Shown: positions 19,962 to 30,312 of the stretch, in pieces
How positions within the stretch are numbered: position 1 is the first letter of the stretch
Layout: every line of letters starts with the position of its first letter
From: Bradyrhizobium glycinis
Lineage (GTDB): Bacteria; Pseudomonadota; Alphaproteobacteria; Rhizobiales; Xanthobacteraceae
NCBI RefSeq assembly: GCF_016031655.1
Contig: NZ_JACCHQ010000021.1
Location: 83,655 to 147,654 of the forward strand
Reading direction: 5' to 3'
Length of the DNA stretch: 64,000 nucleotides
The notes under the pieces: generated by a model
The model's input: only the letters and a program-made list of their open reading frames with translations
Told to the model about the DNA's origin: nothing
Database searches by the model: none
Made by a program: the position numbers and the translations under genes

Positions 19962-21023
19962 TCTGCTGCAGCGTGCGTTCGCAGCATTGCTGATTGGCAG
20001 GGCGCTACTCACCCAACTCTCACGACCCCTGCCACGCATCTGATGATTCGGGCAGACGGCAAGCGATGCTTCTCTCGTCCTCGCTCACGTTCACGATCAC
20101 CCCCGGTCCCGGATCAGCATTGATCAAGCGAAGGCTGATCGAAGAGCCGTCGAGCTAGATGATGACGTCGGTGGTCCGCTTAGGACCGGCTATTGCGGTG
20201 CGCTGCTCGTCGTACGAGCTGGCAGGTCGACGATGGCAGTATCAAGGACTGCGCCAGCGTCGGATGCCGTACTGGAATCTCCTCGCTCGTGAGCCATCGC
20301 TTCGAAAACGCCGTAACTGCGCGTTTGGCTAGCGCAAACCCGAGGCCTGTCGAGCGTTCGCACCCACGGGACTAGGGACGGCAGGCGAGCGTTAGCCGAC
20401 ATCTATTCGCATCGACCTGAGAGATAATGAACGCCAACAAATTTGGATCAGCCGGTCGGCTGTGGAAGCGACGGTCGATTGTTAGTGCTTGTCCGATCTC
20501 GCACAGCGTACGATGTATGTTCGGTTCATAACGCCGGTGATTGTTCGCAAATTACAGACCATTTTCAACTGGCACGACCGTTGCTACAGACGTTGGTGCA
20601 GAGCGGCGGCAACACTGAGAAGGGGGCGGCTGAATGCATTTGGCGAGTTCTCGCTCCCGAAATTCAGAATGCCCATTCCTGGCGAGATAGAATGCGGGAA
20701 TAGCTAAGCAATTTTTCGGGCTCGCTTGACGGGAAGCAGGACGCCTCTAGTTGATCGCACTTTGCGACAAACTGAACAACGAGAACTCGAAGCCGGACAT
20801 GGGGCACCATTGTCTAACGGGTTCGCAGGGGCCAGGAGGGGGAATCTTTGGTATCGCCACGCAAGGGCGCTGGTAACAGGCGGATGCTTCGCCCCTCGTC
20901 AGCCCTCTCGGTAGACTTCGCGTTCAGCTCCACCTGTACTCGAGACCCCTTCCAATTGGCATGCATGGAGAGGGCGGCGCCATCCTAACGCGGCCAAACT
21001 TTATTCGGTTGCAGGAGAATTCG
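19962..21023. other. Gene-free stretch before the acyl-CoA dehydrogenase pair
   Basis: Nothing recognisable. A minus-strand run at about 20030-20150 reads LRLINADPGPGVIVNVSEDE and is interrupted upstream by a stop; it may be the remnant of an unidentified gene. Confidence 0.45.
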
Positions 21024-22211
21024 ATGGATCTTGTATTCACCGAGGAAGAACAAGCCTTCCGACATCAAGTACGGCAGTTTCTGCGCGACAATGTATCGCC
21101 GCAGGTGCAGCGCAAGATGATCGAAGGTCGCCATGTGTCGAAGGAGGAAATGGTGACGTGGTGGCGCATCCTCAACAAGAAGGGGTGGAACGTTGGTCCC
21201 TGGCCGAAGGCATACGGCGGCACAGGCTGGAGTTCGGTTCAGCATTACATCTTCAGGGAGGAGCTGCAGATGTATCCGGCGCCGACGCCGCTCGCCTTTG
21301 GCGTCGGCATGGTCGGTCCTGTCATCTATACTTTCGGTAATGAGGCGCAAAAACAGTATTACCTACCGCGCATCGCAAACGTGGATGATTGGTGGTGCCA
21401 GGGGTTTTCGGAACCCGGCGCTGGCTCGGATCTCGCCTCGCTCACGACAAAGGCCGAACGCAGGGGCGACAAGTGGATCATCAATGGCCAAAAGACCTGG
21501 ACGACGCTCGCGCAGCATGCTGACATGATCTTTTGCCTCTGCCGCACAGATTCAAGCGCTAAGAAGCAGATGGGCATTTCCTTCATCGTGTTCTGCTTGG
21601 ACTCCAAGGGTGTGACAGTGCGTCCGATTCAGACCATCGATGGCGGACATGAGGTCAATGAGGTCTTCTTCGATGACGTCGAGGTGCCCTACGAAAACCT
21701 AATCGGCGAGGAGAACAAAGGCTGGGACTACGCAAAGTTTCTGCTCGGCAACGAACGCACCGGCATTGCGCGGGTTGGCGTCTCCAAGGAGCGCATCCGG
21801 CACATTAGGGAGCTGGCCGCAAACTTCGAAAGTGGCGGCCGGCCTATGATCGACGATCCCATGTTCCGGGAGAAGCTCGCCATCTCCGAGATTGAGCTGA
21901 AGGCACTCGAGCTCACGCAACTGCGCATTGTCGCGGACGAAGGCAAGCACGGTAAGGGCAAGTCAAATCCTGCGTCCTCCATGCTTAAGATTAAGGGCTC
22001 ACAAAGCCAGCAGACCGCGACTGAACTCTTGATGGAGATGATCGGGCCATTCGCTGCGCCCTATAACGAACATCCCGATTCGCCGGATGAAGGGATGGAC
22101 TGGACCACGCAGATAGCGCCGAGCTACTTCAACAACCGCAAAGTCTCAATCTACGGCGGCTCCGACGAGATCCAGCGCAACATCATTGCCAAGGCGGTGC
22201 TTGGGCTCTAA
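21024..22211 (+). CDS. Acyl-CoA dehydrogenase, PimC-like large subunit
   Basis: A 395-residue FAD-dependent acyl-CoA dehydrogenase that introduces a trans-2 double bond. It resembles the large subunit of pimeloyl-CoA dehydrogenase (PimC) from its start (MDLVFTEEEQAFRHQVRQFL) to its end. Other blocks are QGFSEPGAGSDLASLTTKAE, WIINGQKTWTT and IYGGSDEIQRNIIAKAVLG. The residue aligned with the catalytic Glu376 of medium-chain dehydrogenase (YEGT) is Gly here (YGGS), so the base must come from elsewhere. AGGAG lies seven bases before the ATG at 21024; a longer in-frame start at 20961 lacks this. It is 68 bases upstream of the PimD-like gene, so the two probably form one heteromeric enzyme. Confidence 0.9.
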   Translation: MDLVFTEEEQAFRHQVRQFLRDNVSPQVQRKMIEGRHVSKEEMVTWWRILNKKGWNVGPWPKAYGGTGWSSVQHYIFREELQMYPAPTPLAFGVGMVGPVIYTFGNEAQKQYYLPRIANVDDWWCQGFSEPGAGSDLASLTTKAERRGDKWIINGQKTWTTLAQHADMIFCLCRTDSSAKKQMGISFIVFCLDSKGVTVRPIQTIDGGHEVNEVFFDDVEVPYENLIGEENKGWDYAKFLLGNERTGIARVGVSKERIRHIRELAANFESGGRPMIDDPMFREKLAISEIELKALELTQLRIVADEGKHGKGKSNPASSMLKIKGSQSQQTATELLMEMIGPFAAPYNEHPDSPDEGMDWTTQIAPSYFNNRKVSIYGGSDEIQRNIIAKAVLGL

Positions 22212-22279
22212 CTCTTCTTTTACACCGGCAAATGGGACCGGCAAGAGGTCCACATCTGTCGCCTGGAGAACCTTAAAAT

Positions 22280-23479
22280 ATGGACTTCAATTTGTCCGAG
22301 GAGCAGCGGCTCCTCAAGGAAAGCGTCGATGGACTCTTGTCCGATGTCTACGGTTTCGACCAGCGCAAGAAATATTTGAAGGAGAAGGGCGGCTGGAGCA
22401 GAGTGGTCTGGAGGCGCTTTGCTGAGCAGGGTCTGCTCGGACTTCCTTTTGCCGAAGCCGATAGCGGGTTTGGTGGCGGCGGTGTGGAGACTATGATCGT
22501 CATGGAAGCGTTCGGCCGAGCGCTTGTGGTCGAGCCTTATCTCGCCACCGTTGTAATCGGCGGCGGCTTCCTGCGCCATGGCGGTTCGAACGTGCAGAAG
22601 GCAGCTCATCTACCTGGGATCATTGACGGCAGCAAGACCTTTGGATTCGCGCAACTTGAAAAGAACTCTCGCTATGATCTGAATGACGTGACTACCTCCG
22701 CGAAGAAGAGCGGCGATGGGTGGGTCATTGACGGCGAAAAGTTTGTTGTTCTCAATGGCGAGAACGCCGACACGTTGATTGTCACCGTGCGCACCAAAGG
22801 CGCTCAGCGCGATAGCAGCGGCATCGCGGTGCTTCTGGTGCCTACCGACGCGCAAGGCATCTCCAAAAGGAGCTACCTGACCCAAGATGGGCTGCATGCC
22901 GCCGACGTGAGCTTCACAAGTGTCGAGGTGGGCAGCGCAGCTGCGATCGGCGAGGCCGAGAACGCGTTGCCGCTGATCGAGCGGGTGGTCGACGACGCCC
23001 GCGCCGCGCTTTGCGCGGAAGCGGTCGGCCTGATGGACGAATCGCTGAAGGTGACAGTCGATTATATGAAGACGCGAAAGCAGTTCGGAGTGCCAATCGG
23101 CTCGTTCCAGAGTCTGCAGCACCGCGCCGCCGACATGTTTGTGGCGCTCGAACAGGCGCGCTCGATGTCGATGTACGCCACCATGGCTGCGGATATCGAT
23201 AATGCTGCCGAACGTGCAAAAGCCGTCGCCGCGGCTAAAGTGCAGATCGGCAGGAGCGGAAAATTCATCGGTCAGCAGTCGATCCAGCTTCATGGCGGGA
23301 TCGGAATGACCATGGCGGCTAAGGTCGGCCACTATTTTAAGCGGCTCACAATGATCGAGCACACGTTTGGCGATGCGGACTATCACCTCCGCCGGGTCAG
23401 CGAGACAGGCGTGTTTGCGAGATTTCAGGGCATGTCAGCGAATTCCACCTCGAACTCAATTCTAGAGGATGAGGGTTAG
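22280..23479 (+). CDS. Acyl-CoA dehydrogenase, PimD-like small subunit
   Basis: A 399-residue acyl-CoA dehydrogenase-fold protein resembling the small subunit of pimeloyl-CoA dehydrogenase. Family blocks seen are MDFNLSEEQRLLKESVDGLL, GLPFAEADSGFGGGGVETMI, RALVVEPYLATVVIGGG, TRKQFGVPIGSFQSLQHRAA and QLHGGIGMTMAAKVGHYFKR. It follows the PimC-like gene at a short distance on the same strand. In the PimCD system the pair oxidises dicarboxylyl-CoA esters during anaerobic benzoate or alicyclic-acid breakdown; here the substrate is inferred only loosely. No other pim genes (pimF, pimA, pimB) are next to it. Confidence 0.9.
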   Translation: MDFNLSEEQRLLKESVDGLLSDVYGFDQRKKYLKEKGGWSRVVWRRFAEQGLLGLPFAEADSGFGGGGVETMIVMEAFGRALVVEPYLATVVIGGGFLRHGGSNVQKAAHLPGIIDGSKTFGFAQLEKNSRYDLNDVTTSAKKSGDGWVIDGEKFVVLNGENADTLIVTVRTKGAQRDSSGIAVLLVPTDAQGISKRSYLTQDGLHAADVSFTSVEVGSAAAIGEAENALPLIERVVDDARAALCAEAVGLMDESLKVTVDYMKTRKQFGVPIGSFQSLQHRAADMFVALEQARSMSMYATMAADIDNAAERAKAVAAAKVQIGRSGKFIGQQSIQLHGGIGMTMAAKVGHYFKRLTMIEHTFGDADYHLRRVSETGVFARFQGMSANSTSNSILEDEG

Positions 23480-23554
23480 CATAGATGATGCCACGCTCTT
23501 CGTAAGACACGTGAACGCGTTCTGACACTGCCTGACGCAGAGAGACAGTTCGTT

Positions 23555-23580
23555 CGGAGGGGCTTCACAGTATCCCTCCG
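23555..23580 (+). terminator. Hairpin downstream of the acyl-CoA dehydrogenase pair
   Basis: CGGAGGG, 12 bases, CCCTCCG. It lies 75 bases after the PimD-like stop and could end that transcript. The T-tract is lacking, so it would be an atypical terminator or only a transcript-stabilising stem. Confidence 0.35.
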
Positions 23581-23701
23581 GCGAGGCTTTCAATTACCCA
23601 TAACTTTGACCACTCGGGCTGATCCGCTGATCGGCGAAAACTTGAATCGCAAGAATCACTTGTGATTGCTTTCTGAGCACCTGATTCGCGAGGGGGGCTC
23701 T

Positions 23702-25120
23702 ATGGGGCTGACATTAAGGGATCGATCGGCAAAGGCTGTTTGCCGTCCTCGGAAGGTGAATGTTGGATTGATCGAGAGAGTAGTGGATGCGAGTTTAGGG
23801 GCGCGCGGGCTCGGCGACAGATTCCGCAAACTGCTCTCGCAGATTGGAAGCGCCATGGGGCAAAGCATTCCGCTCGTCTGCCAGGATTGGGCGAACACCA
23901 TGGCAGCCTACCGCTTCTTCTCTAACGACCGGGTCACGAACTGGACATTCTGGCCGGACGTTTCCGATCGACACGTGATCGTGCCGCCGCCACTGAAGGT
24001 CTCGTTCTTGTGCTGCACGATACAACCGAGTTCAGCATCAACGCGAGAAGTCAGAAGCGATCGGCATCACCAAGAGCATAAACAGTGGACGGATAAGGCA
24101 GGTCGCCTCAGACCGCACACGGTTTGCGGCATCCTGATGCATTCGAGCCTCGCGGTTACAATCGAGGGGGTACCGCTGGGGTTGGCGGCCGTTAAGTTCT
24201 GGACCCGGAAGAAATTCAACGGGACGGCAGCGCTTAAAAAGAAGATCAATCCGACCCGGATTCCCATCGAGAAAAGGAAAGCGTCCGGTTGTTGGAAAAT
24301 CTCAGGCAGTCTACGCAACTCTTGGATCATCCGGGACGATGCATCCTTATTGGTGATCGCGAGAGTGAGCATCTACGAGCTCTTCTGCGCAGCACAGGAG
24401 AGATCGGAACCCATTTCCTGATCAGGACCTGCGTCCACCGCTTGGCTGGAGACGGGGATCACACGATCGCCGACGAAATGGACGAGGTCGCCGTCAAAGG
24501 GCTCCATCGCATCGAATCAGCGATAGCAACGGCGATCCCGACCAGGCCATTCTTGAGATCAGGTATCGCAAGATTCGCGTCCTGCCGCCGATTGGAAAGC
24601 AGAAGCGCTATCCTGCTCTGACGCTGACGGTGATCCATGCCGAAGCGCGGGACGCCGAAAAACAGGAAGAAGATCGATTGGAAGCTGATCACCGACCTGC
24701 CTGTTGGTTCCACCGACGCCATTGAGAAGTGGAATGCTATGGTTTGAGTTGGAAGATCGAGGTGTTCCACAAGATGCTCAAATCGGGCTGCAAAGCTGAG
24801 GAGTCGAAGCTCAGGACCGCCCAGCGTCTGACCAATCTGATTTCGCTCTTTTATATCCTGAGCTGGCGGGTCTTCTGGATGACGATGCTCAACCGTTCCG
24901 CCCCAGACGCGCCGCCAACCCTCGCGTTGACTGCGACTGAAATCGGCGTGCTCGATCGCCTCGTCAACGATAAACCAAAAGCAAGACGGAAAGCGCTCTC
25001 GCACTATCTGATCAAGATTGCCCGGCTTGGCGGTTACCTCGCCCGCGCCAGCGATCCGCCGCCCGGCAATACGGTCATGTGGCGCGAGCTGTCACGCCTC
25101 ACTGACATCGCGCTGGGCGG
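23702..25120 (+). pseudogene. IS4-family (Tn5-like) transposase, frameshifted
   Basis: The product is the Tn5/IS4-type DDE transposase in pieces. The N-terminal part has GDRFRKLLSQIGSAMGQSIP and DWANTMAAYRFFSND; LVLHDTTEFS, with the first catalytic Asp, lies near 24008 in another frame. Further on come GDRESEHL near 24360, then WKIEVFHKMLKSGCKAEESK of the YREK-type region near 24750, and the C-terminus MWRELSRLTDIALGG near 25110. At least four frame changes are needed to read it through, so it is inactive. Its 3' end abuts the truncated racemase-like gene copy, which it or a later deletion has cut. Confidence 0.85.
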
Positions 25121-25283
25121 CGGTCATCCGCGCCGGGCCGTAGCATTCGCCCAGCCGACGCACCCTGATCCGTCTCGATCTCGACCAGCATCGCGGTACG
25201 CATGTCATACCAGCCGCGCGAAGATGCAAGGGGCTGCGACAGCGCGGCTTCAAGGATGTGGGTGCGGATGACTGTGATCTTCA
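25120..25283 (-). pseudogene. Truncated 5' fragment of a second racemase-like gene
   Basis: The minus strand starts MKITVIRTHILEAALSQPLA and continues SSRGWYDMRTAMLVEIETDQ, closely matching the first 40 residues of the intact racemase-like protein at 18828-19961. After that a one-base deletion shifts the frame, but the DNA still matches through GGGCGAATGCTACGGCCC. The match stops where the IS4 transposase sequence begins. Only about 55 of 377 codons survive. This is a paralogue, not an exact duplication, since substitutions are spread through it. Confidence 0.85.
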
Positions 25284-25880
25284 TCGGTGATCCGTGCTCT
25301 TTCCATAGATTGCGCCAGGTTCCAATATCAGCGCTCGTAGATCGGCATTTCGGCAGCATTGCATCTATGTCCGTCGTTGGCGCAGTAGGCGTTTGATCTC
25401 ATTCGCAGCAGGCGGCAAGTTCGAGCTGTCTTGCGGATGGTGGACGCGTAGGCCTGTCCGGAGGCCTTCGCATGTGCTTGTTCTGAGCTTTTGCATCCAG
25501 ATCGAGATCCAGATTAGATGGTTGCAATACCACCAGGTAGGCATGGATCGAGGTTAAGAACGAATCCGAACCTCGCCGTTCCGATTGCTACACCAGCCAC
25601 TCAAGGCGGTTAGGCGACCAGATTCCGACGCGATCGGCCTTGCAGAGACCCTGCAGCCCCGCGGCAAAGGACCCGACCTCGTTCGCAAACCCGTTCCAGG
25701 TTCATCGAATGCCTTGCTCGCCGAGTACGACAGCAAGCCTCTCTGGCAGTTGCGCGCCGGCCTCTGCAAGCGACAATGCAATTGAGAGATCTTGACTGGC
25801 TACTCCGCCGCGCCGGACGTACAGCACGTCTCGGTTGGAGCCGATTCCCCCCCCCCCACGACGAAGCCCGCCGAGCCGCG
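25284..25880. other. Gene-free stretch upstream of the truncated racemase copy
   Basis: No recognisable gene. An 11-base C tract lies at 25847-25857, just beyond the 3' end of the minus-strand SDR gene. Confidence 0.5.
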
Positions 25881-26720
25881 CTAGGGAGTAGGCGGCGTGG
25901 TGAGCTTTTTAGTGGTCTGCTGGATGGTGCGGGCGCTCAGCAGAGTCTGCTCATTGGGCATAAGCATAAGCCCGGCTGCCGTCATGCCACCATCGACATT
26001 CAGGACGTGTCCTGTCATATAGCTGCTCTCACTTGAAGCTAGGAATAGGACCGTGTCGGCGACCTCCTCGTTTGAGCCGAAGCGCTGCATCGGCAACCGA
26101 TCAAGGTATGCAGCGTGCTCTGCTTCATTGATCGCAATTACTCCAGGCGAGCGCTCGATTGGACCCGGCGCAACTGCGTTCACTCTGATGTTGTGGGGAG
26201 CGAGTTCTAGGGCCATTTGTCGGGTCAGCTGGTCGAGCCCGGCTTTGGATGACCCATACGCGGCGCGGTAGGCACCTGCACGCTGTCCGGCAATGGAACT
26301 AATGTTAACGATCGCACCTCCGTCGCCAGAGGCAATCATCCGACGGGCCGCGGCCTGTCCGACCAGGAAGGTTCCCGTTAAATTAGTACGGATAACCCGC
26401 TCCCAGTCCTCCAGCGGCAGCTCAAGCATCGGGCGGTTTGCCCAAGTGCCCGCATTGTTCACAACGATGTCTAATCGTCCGTAATGCTCGTCGACCTGCC
26501 TCATCATGGCGCCGACCAAATCAGGAGACCCCACATCCACTGCGACCCCGATCGCGTCGCTGGCTTCGCCCAGGGTCTTCGCGGCCGCCTCTGCGGCCGG
26601 GCCGTTGCGAGCTGCGAGCACCACACGGGCGCCTCGGCTTGAGAGGGTGCAAGCGATAGCGAGCCCAATGCCGCGCGACGCGCCCGTAACGAGCGCGACC
26701 CTTCCTTCAAGATTTGTCAT
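25881..26720 (-). CDS. SDR-family oxidoreductase
   Basis: A 279-residue classical short-chain dehydrogenase with TGASRGIG at 12-19, NNAG at 88-91 and the catalytic Ser142, Tyr155 and Lys159 (AAYGSSKAG). The start at 26720 is chosen because GGAGAGTCAACT stands just upstream and homology starts there; the frame is open further upstream. After the usual C-terminus (TGHVLNVDGG) it has an unusual tail of about 30 residues rich in Thr, Gln and Lys (TIQQTTKKLTTPPTP). It is a clear paralogue of the SDR at 32245-33036: both share GRLDIVVNNAGT, LTG, GQAAAR, GDGGAIVN, AGQRAG and SSKAG blocks. Substrate unknown. Confidence 0.88.
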   Translation of the reverse strand: MTNLEGRVALVTGASRGIGLAIACTLSSRGARVVLAARNGPAAEAAAKTLGEASDAIGVAVDVGSPDLVGAMMRQVDEHYGRLDIVVNNAGTWANRPMLELPLEDWERVIRTNLTGTFLVGQAAARRMIASGDGGAIVNISSIAGQRAGAYRAAYGSSKAGLDQLTRQMALELAPHNIRVNAVAPGPIERSPGVIAINEAEHAAYLDRLPMQRFGSNEEVADTVLFLASSESSYMTGHVLNVDGGMTAAGLMLMPNEQTLLSARTIQQTTKKLTTPPTP

Positions 26721-28049
26721 AGTTGACTCTCCGCGTTGATGTCGATCCCACAAGCATTGTCGCCGGCTATCCCTGCTTCGATGCTTTTCTCGAACACCCG
26801 GAGTCTGCTCTTCCAACTAGCGCGTGGGCGAGGAGCATCGCGACGAAGCAATCCAGCAAGCGCCGCCCAGCAGTGAGAAGAGGTTGTATTGCTCGATGCG
26901 GAACGCTTCGAGCATCAATTTCGGCGACCCTCCTGGATTTGTGGTCAACCGTTGCGGCTTCTTCCATATCGCCTCATGTTCGCTAACGGCCATTGTTAGT
27001 TGTTCGGAATTGCCGGCGCACCTACCTTTCCTTATGGGTTGATCTCGTGCGACTGGGGACGGCGATCGGCGGCTAGTTTTTTCAGACTAATAGCGCCAAC
27101 CTCTCTGTTCTTTACACGCGGAGGCACGTGCGCATGGGCGGTAGAGCTGGTCGCAATAAATGGAGGCTTATGACTGATTCGCCCGAACAGATGCCGTCTC
27201 AGTCGCGCCTTCTTCGATGCCCCGCTTCCCTGCCAGGTGCGCCGCTCTTGTGGATAGACCTTCAGGACCTGATGGTCGGTGAAAAGCCGGAAAGATCGTC
27301 GGAGCAACTGCACCATCGCCGAGAGCTGGCGAGCAGGGGCACATGTCCGTGGGCCTCTTGGCGGCGATTTTCTCGACATTCAACGCGTCAGCCGCGCGCG
27401 CGATGCAAAAACGGCCTCGCCTGCCGTCGTCAGCGATGGCCTTGGCAACTCGCTTGAACAACGTAACGCCGAAGGCGAGATCGAATTCGTTCATGTGCTC
27501 GCTGACCGCCGGACGCTCTGATGCCTTTGCGGCACGCGGCCGGGTTCAGATTCCTCTTCGTAAATACTGATAAACAGGCACAGCGTGGTCAGACCGATCC
27601 GTCGCAGTTGCGCGCTTTCGGCAGCGCGATGGCGCGTTGGCGTGAATGAGATCGGTGGCCTGCGATCACATGGACGCCGCTGGGCGCTTGGGAGCCGCAA
27701 ACATGAGCTCCAAACTCCGCATTGACAAGTCTCCAAAAACGCGCAAAGGCTGATCACCGTTTTTAGGAAATAATTCCGCCGGTGGCTCGATAACGCGGTT
27801 TATAGAGCACGCCGCCCCCATCCAATCCGTAAGACGAGCCCCTCGGCTGCCCGGATTGCGTCTCTCCATTCTAGTACCCATTATTCTTAGATCGTGAGTC
27901 GCGATTCAAGGTCGTGATGATACCCGAAGCAAGAGAAGTCCGGCCTTTCGACGAAAGATCGCAAGGTGCTTAAGGCGTGTTGCCGTTCGCCGGTGACGTT
28001 GCAGCGCGATTTGAAGCGGGTGCGGATCGTCCTGCTGGCGATGGGCGCA
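26721..28049. other. Gene-free stretch upstream of the SDR and before the group II intron debris
   Basis: About 1.3 kb with only short overlapping frames and no family match on either strand. The upstream part probably holds the promoter of the minus-strand SDR, but no clear promoter was seen. Confidence 0.5.
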
Positions 28050-28450
28050 GCAGCCGACTTCCTCCGGTTCTCCTACGGCTTCCGGCCGGGCGGAATCCTC
28101 ATGTGGCGCTTGATGCTCTGCATACAGCGATCATGAGCCAGCACGTCAACTGAGTAGTCGATGCCGACATACGCAGCTCCTTCGACTCGGTCGACCACGA
28201 GTGGCTGTTGCGATGGTGGTGCACAGGATTGCCGATCCTCGCATCTTGCAGCTCATCGGGCTGTGGCTGCGAGCCGGCGTTCTTGAGAGCGGCGAGAAGC
28301 AAGAGACGGACAGGGGCACACCGCAAGGGGCAGGCATCAGTCCGCTGCTTGCCAACATCTTCCTGCACTACATCATCGATCTCTGGACCCAGAAATGGCG
28401 TCATCGCCACGCACGCAGTCGTATCGTGATCGTGCGCTACGCGGACGACG
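28050..28450 (+). pseudogene. Outer group II intron reverse transcriptase, 5' part
   Basis: The plus strand gives reverse-transcriptase blocks: FSYGFRPG near 28062, then in another frame VVDADIRSSFDSVDHEWLLR, then RILQLIGLWLRAGVLESG, the conserved RGTPQGAGISPLLANIFLHY, and finally RIVIVRYADD at the catalytic site. The reading frame ends exactly there because another group II intron begins at 28451. The protein resumes at 30313. Frameshifts before 28200 and a missing N-terminus show that this outer copy was already decayed or has decayed since. Confidence 0.85.
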
Positions 28451-29002
28451 GTGCGCCACGACGGCGCGAAGGAGGTGTGATGTAGAGCACCTTTGAGCAG
28501 CCTTGCTGCACAGAAGATGGGGGTTGGCCCCTCGAACTCGGGTTGCAGGATCAGGGTTCAAACCACAGGCTGCTGCTTCGGCCCAATGGTCGAGGTGGTG
28601 AGCGAGACCGGAAAAGGCAGAGCAAGACTCTGTCAGGTAAGGATTGAGGAGACGAGCGCAAGCGAACCACCGATGAACTGTCGAAAGCGTAGGGAAGACG
28701 TCAAAACCAAGGGGTAGTCGTTATCTTGGGATCAGTCTGAGCGATACCTGTTTACGGCTCAGGCGGCGTCCGGCAGGCGAGGTGGCGTGACCTCGGTCCA
28801 GGCTTCTGTGCGGAACGTGGGAACCTGTATCGCGATGCCAAGGAATGGTTCAAGTGGAAGCCCCACAAGAGTCTGAGTACCAATGCGCGATGCAGGGACG
28901 GAGCCGTGTGTAGTAGTGACGAAGGCACTGTAATGGTGGCGGAGCGAAGGCACGGCACTGTCCCGCTTGATTGGAAGAACAACCGGAAACGGGAGGACTC
29001 TT

Positions 29003-30230
29003 TTGGGTCAAGCAAAGCCGTATGACATCCCCAAGCGCTGGGTTTGGGAGGCGTACAAACGGGTTAAAGCAAATCGGGGCGCAGCCGGCGTGGACGAGCA
29101 GTCGATCGAGGTGTTCGAGGCAGACTTGCAGAGCAATCTGTACAAGCTCTGGAATCGAATGTCTTCGGCCAGCTACTTTCCACCTCCGGTCAAGCGTGTG
29201 CAGATCGACAAGCCCGACGGCGGAAAGAGGCCGCTAGGAATTCCTACGGTGTCGGCGCGTTGCTCAGGCGGTCGTCAAAGAATATCTGGAGCCGGATTTG
29301 GAGAAACACTTTCATCCAGACTCGTTCGGATATCGACCCGGAAGATCGGCGCTCGATGCCGTTGGGGTTGCTCGCCAGCGATGCTGGCGGCATCCCTTCG
29401 TGCTCGATCTCGACATTCGGGCCTATTTTGACTCAATATCGCATGAGCTTTTGCTCAAGGCGATTCGGAAGCACACGGACTGCGCTTGGGTGTTGTTGTA
29501 CATTGAACGGTGGCTTAAAGCTCCCGTTCAACTGGAAGACGGCACCCCTGAACCCCGAGAGAAGGGCGCGCCGCAGGGCTCGGTGGTATCACCGCTGATG
29601 GCGAATCTCTTTCTCCACTATGCGTTCGACATGTGGATGCGAAGAAATCATCCGAGCATCCCGTTCGAGCGTTATGCCGATGATATTCTCTGCCATTGCG
29701 ACAGTGAGCGGCAGGCACAAGAACTGAAGGAGGCGCTTGCGAAGCGCTTTGCCGAATGCGGACTGGAGCTTCATCCGGACAAGACGAAGATAGTCTATTG
29801 TAAGGATGACGACCGGCGAGGTGATTATCCTGAACAGAAATTCGACTTTCTGGGCTACACGTTCCGCGCCCGCCGGTCAAAAAACCGTTGGGGAAAGCAC
29901 TTCGTCAACTCCCGGTGTCAGCAATGCCGCGACGAAGGCAATCCGACAGGAAATCCGTGCCTGGGAACTACGCTGCCGGGTGGATAAGAGGATCGACGAC
30001 CTAGCGAGGATGTTCAACCCGATCATTCGAGGCTGGATGAACTACTATGGCCGGTACTACGAGTCGGCGCTTTACCGGACACGTGGACCGATGTCTTGCG
30101 CGATGGGCGATGTCGAAATATAAACGTCTGCGGCGACATCGAAGACGGGCAGAGCACTGGGTACGGGAAATTGCTTGCCGCACCCCCACGCTGTTGGTCC
30201 ATTGGCCGATGCTGCACAAAACGGCGGCTG
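29003..30230 (+). pseudogene. Intron-encoded reverse transcriptase/maturase (frameshifted)
   Basis: The likely start is TTG at 29003, preceded by GGGAGG. The first frame reads GQAKPYDIPKRWVWEAYKRV through DKPDGGKRPLGIPTVS; a two-base loss near 29250 shifts to VVKEYLEPDLEKHF and FGYRPGRSALDAVGVARQRC, then PREKGAPQGSVVSPLMANLF and FERYADDILCHCDS. A further shift near 29910 leads to the maturase segment RIDDLARMFNPIIRGWMNYY, and another near 30080 to the C-terminal KYKRLRRHRRRAEHWV. The RT and maturase (X) domains are present. No HNH endonuclease motif is seen, as in the RmInt1-like class. Three frameshifts make it inactive, so splicing or mobility would need help in trans. Confidence 0.88.
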
Positions 30231-30238
30231 GACGGTAA

Positions 30239-30312
30239 GAGCCGGATGAGCGGAGACGTTCACGTCCGGATCTGGGTGCGCCTGGGGGTGAAACTCCCCC
30301 GGGCGACTCGAC
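30239..30312 (+). ncRNA. Group II intron domains V and VI
   Basis: GAGCCGGATGAGC folds back on CACGTCCGGATC around a short loop, which is the compact domain V shape. It is followed by a second stem (GGGGG, TGAAA-type loop, CCCCC) that fits domain VI, and the intron ends in AC. This is the catalytic RNA core of the intron; it appears intact even though the encoded protein is not. Confidence 0.75.

Larger units (their letters stand above)
28451..30312 (+). mobile_element. Group II intron inserted in another intron's RT gene
   Basis: The left boundary GTGCG fits the group II 5' consensus GUGYG, and the right boundary ends in AC after domain V- and VI-like hairpins at 30239-30309. Removing 28451-30312 joins the flanking DNA to read tac gcg gac gac gtc gtc atg ggc, restoring an uninterrupted reverse transcriptase across its YADD motif (RYADDVVMGFE). 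The element is 1,862 bp and holds a single reverse-transcriptase/maturase frame, now broken. The exact boundaries are inferred from the consensus and the restored frame. Confidence 0.85.

Noticed and set aside
25847..25857. Run of 11 C residues
   Set aside because: Lies outside coding sequence beyond an SDR stop; most likely slippage-prone simple sequence without function.
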